Of a stretch of DNA of 64,000 nt, positions 63,782-64,000 are shown in pieces. The stretch comes from Luteimonas kalidii (lineage in GTDB: Bacteria > Pseudomonadota > Gammaproteobacteria > Xanthomonadales > Xanthomonadaceae). The notes beneath the pieces were generated by a model, which saw only the letters and a list, made by a program, of their open reading frames with translations, was not told where the DNA came from and made no database searches. Both the position numbers and the translations under genes were made by a program. The stretch covers positions 838,683 to 902,682 of the forward strand of contig NZ_JARXRO010000020.1 of assembly GCF_029887935.1 (NCBI RefSeq), in the 5' to 3' direction. Position 1 is the stretch's first letter, and each line of letters begins with the position of its first letter.

Positions 63782-63877
63782 ATGGCCATGCAGACCACCG
63801 GCAACGCGACGAATTCGGACCGCAATCGCAATGCGGCGAACAATCGCGTCCGCACGGCGGGCTGCAGCCAGGCGTAG
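63782..63877 (+). CDS. Asparagine-rich leader peptide of asnB (attenuator)
   Basis: A 31-codon frame from ATG 63782 to TAG 63875-63877. It has six Asn codons, at positions 8, 11, 15, 17, 20 and 21, so 19 percent Asn; the central part reads NATNSDRNRNAANN. Four of the six are AAT, whereas nearby genes largely use AAC. A second ATG is codon 3. There is no ribosome-binding site, so translation is probably leaderless. Downstream lie an intrinsic terminator and asnB, so its translation would report Asn-tRNA supply. I infer a regulatory role rather than a functional peptide. Confidence 0.75.
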   Translation: MAMQTTGNATNSDRNRNAANNRVRTAGCSQA

Positions 63878-63910
63878 ATTCCAGATCCCACGCCGTCCAT
63901 GCAGGCCCGC
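63857..63910 (+). promoter_or_regulatory. Antiterminator pairing for the asnB attenuator
   Basis: GCGGGCTGCA at 63857-63866, inside the last leader codons, can pair with TGCAGGCCCGC at 63900-63910 through ten pairs with one bulged G (63904). The second strand includes the left arm of the terminator, so the two structures exclude each other. A ribosome halted at the stop codon would cover the first strand; one stalled at the last Asn codons (63839-63844) would leave it free. Confidence 0.6.
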
Positions 63911-63931
63911 ATCGCAAGGTGCGGGCCTTTT
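63903..63931 (+). terminator. Intrinsic terminator (attenuator) before asnB
   Basis: AGGCCCGCA at 63903-63911 and TGCGGGCCT at 63920-63928 form a perfect 9-bp stem with an eight-base loop. TTTT at 63928-63931 follows. It lies 25 bases after the leader stop codon and 41 before the asnB start, so it can only act to stop asnB transcription early. Confidence 0.8.
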
Positions 63932-63972
63932 CGTGTGGGTCGGTCCGACCGCAATCCAAGGAGTAGCGTCCC

Positions 63973-64000
63973 ATGTGTTCCATCTTCGGCATGTTCGGGC
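63973..64000 (+). CDS. asnB: Asparagine synthase (glutamine-hydrolysing), partial, first nine codons
   Basis: Only MCSIFGMFG is inside the window. The Met-Cys start places a catalytic Cys at the N-terminus of a class II glutamine amidotransferase, and MCSIFG is the opening of AsnB in many bacteria. A clear AAGGAG ribosome site lies nine bases upstream. The Asn-rich leader and terminator just before it independently support an asparagine synthase. The identity needs the rest of the gene for proof; another Ntn amidotransferase is the alternative. Confidence 0.72.

Overview
The window is a GC-rich (roughly 70 percent) bacterial chromosome segment made almost entirely of core genes. Gene order and protein sequences point to a gammaproteobacterium of the Xanthomonadaceae (Lysobacter, Luteimonas or Xanthomonas relatives). 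Supporting traits are the leuS-lptE-holA-nadD-rsfS-rlmH and maf-rng-yhdP-tldD-yjgA-pmbA runs, an lpx cluster without skp, and GTG/TTG starts with many 1 to 4 base stop/start overlaps. The genus is inferred from remembered homologues, not from a search. I saw no rRNA, tRNA, CRISPR array or insertion sequence.

Layout. 1-984: cut-off secreted amidohydrolase. 1056-7307: leuS and the LPS-transport/replication/NAD/ribosome genes lptE, holA, nadD, rsfS, rlmH. 7485-9361: a TonB-like protein, a 54-residue charged protein and a SIMPL-domain protein on the minus strand. 9483-19156: maf, rng, yhdP, tldD, yjgA (divergent), pmbA. 19236-20206: two DUF4870 membrane proteins. 20321-24765 (minus): ispA, xseB, tilS, a methyltransferase, accA. 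24856-31304: a Ser/Thr kinase facing an ECF sigma factor, then two predicted lipoproteins flanking a secreted rhodanese. 31366-34911: dnaE. 35063-39403: a plus-strand sugar operon (GPH symporter, GH94 phosphorylase, gluconokinase) behind a LacI-type operator, best read as cellobionate use. 39449-52085 (minus): rnhB, lpxB, lpxA, fabZ, lpxD, bamA, rseP, dxr, cdsA, uppS, frr, pyrH, an envelope-biogenesis block. 52167-53654: HDOD-GGDEF regulator. 53764-55667: tsf and rpsB with terminator. 56076-61954: map, glnD, dapD, an ArsC-like gene, dapE. 61985-63646: ABC1/UbiB-type kinase. 63738-64000: leader region and first codons of asnB.

How the parts fit. The usual lpx-rnhB-dnaE-accA-tilS order is kept on the minus strand but is split by two blocks that run mostly on the plus strand: the cellobionate operon between rnhB and dnaE, and the kinase/sigma/lipoprotein block between dnaE and accA. 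These blocks are the accessory content.

The most interesting signal is at the right edge. A 31-codon leader ORF with six asparagine codons (four of them AAT, rare here) is followed by an intrinsic terminator, with a competing antiterminator helix drawn from the last codons of the leader, and then by the start of asnB. This has the full layout of a ribosome-mediated transcription attenuator sensing asparagine. A second recurring signal is a -10-like hexamer (mostly xANNNT) exactly six bases before the start codon of lptE, maf, tldD, yjgA, pmbA, xseB, map and the asnB leader, which predicts leaderless transcripts.
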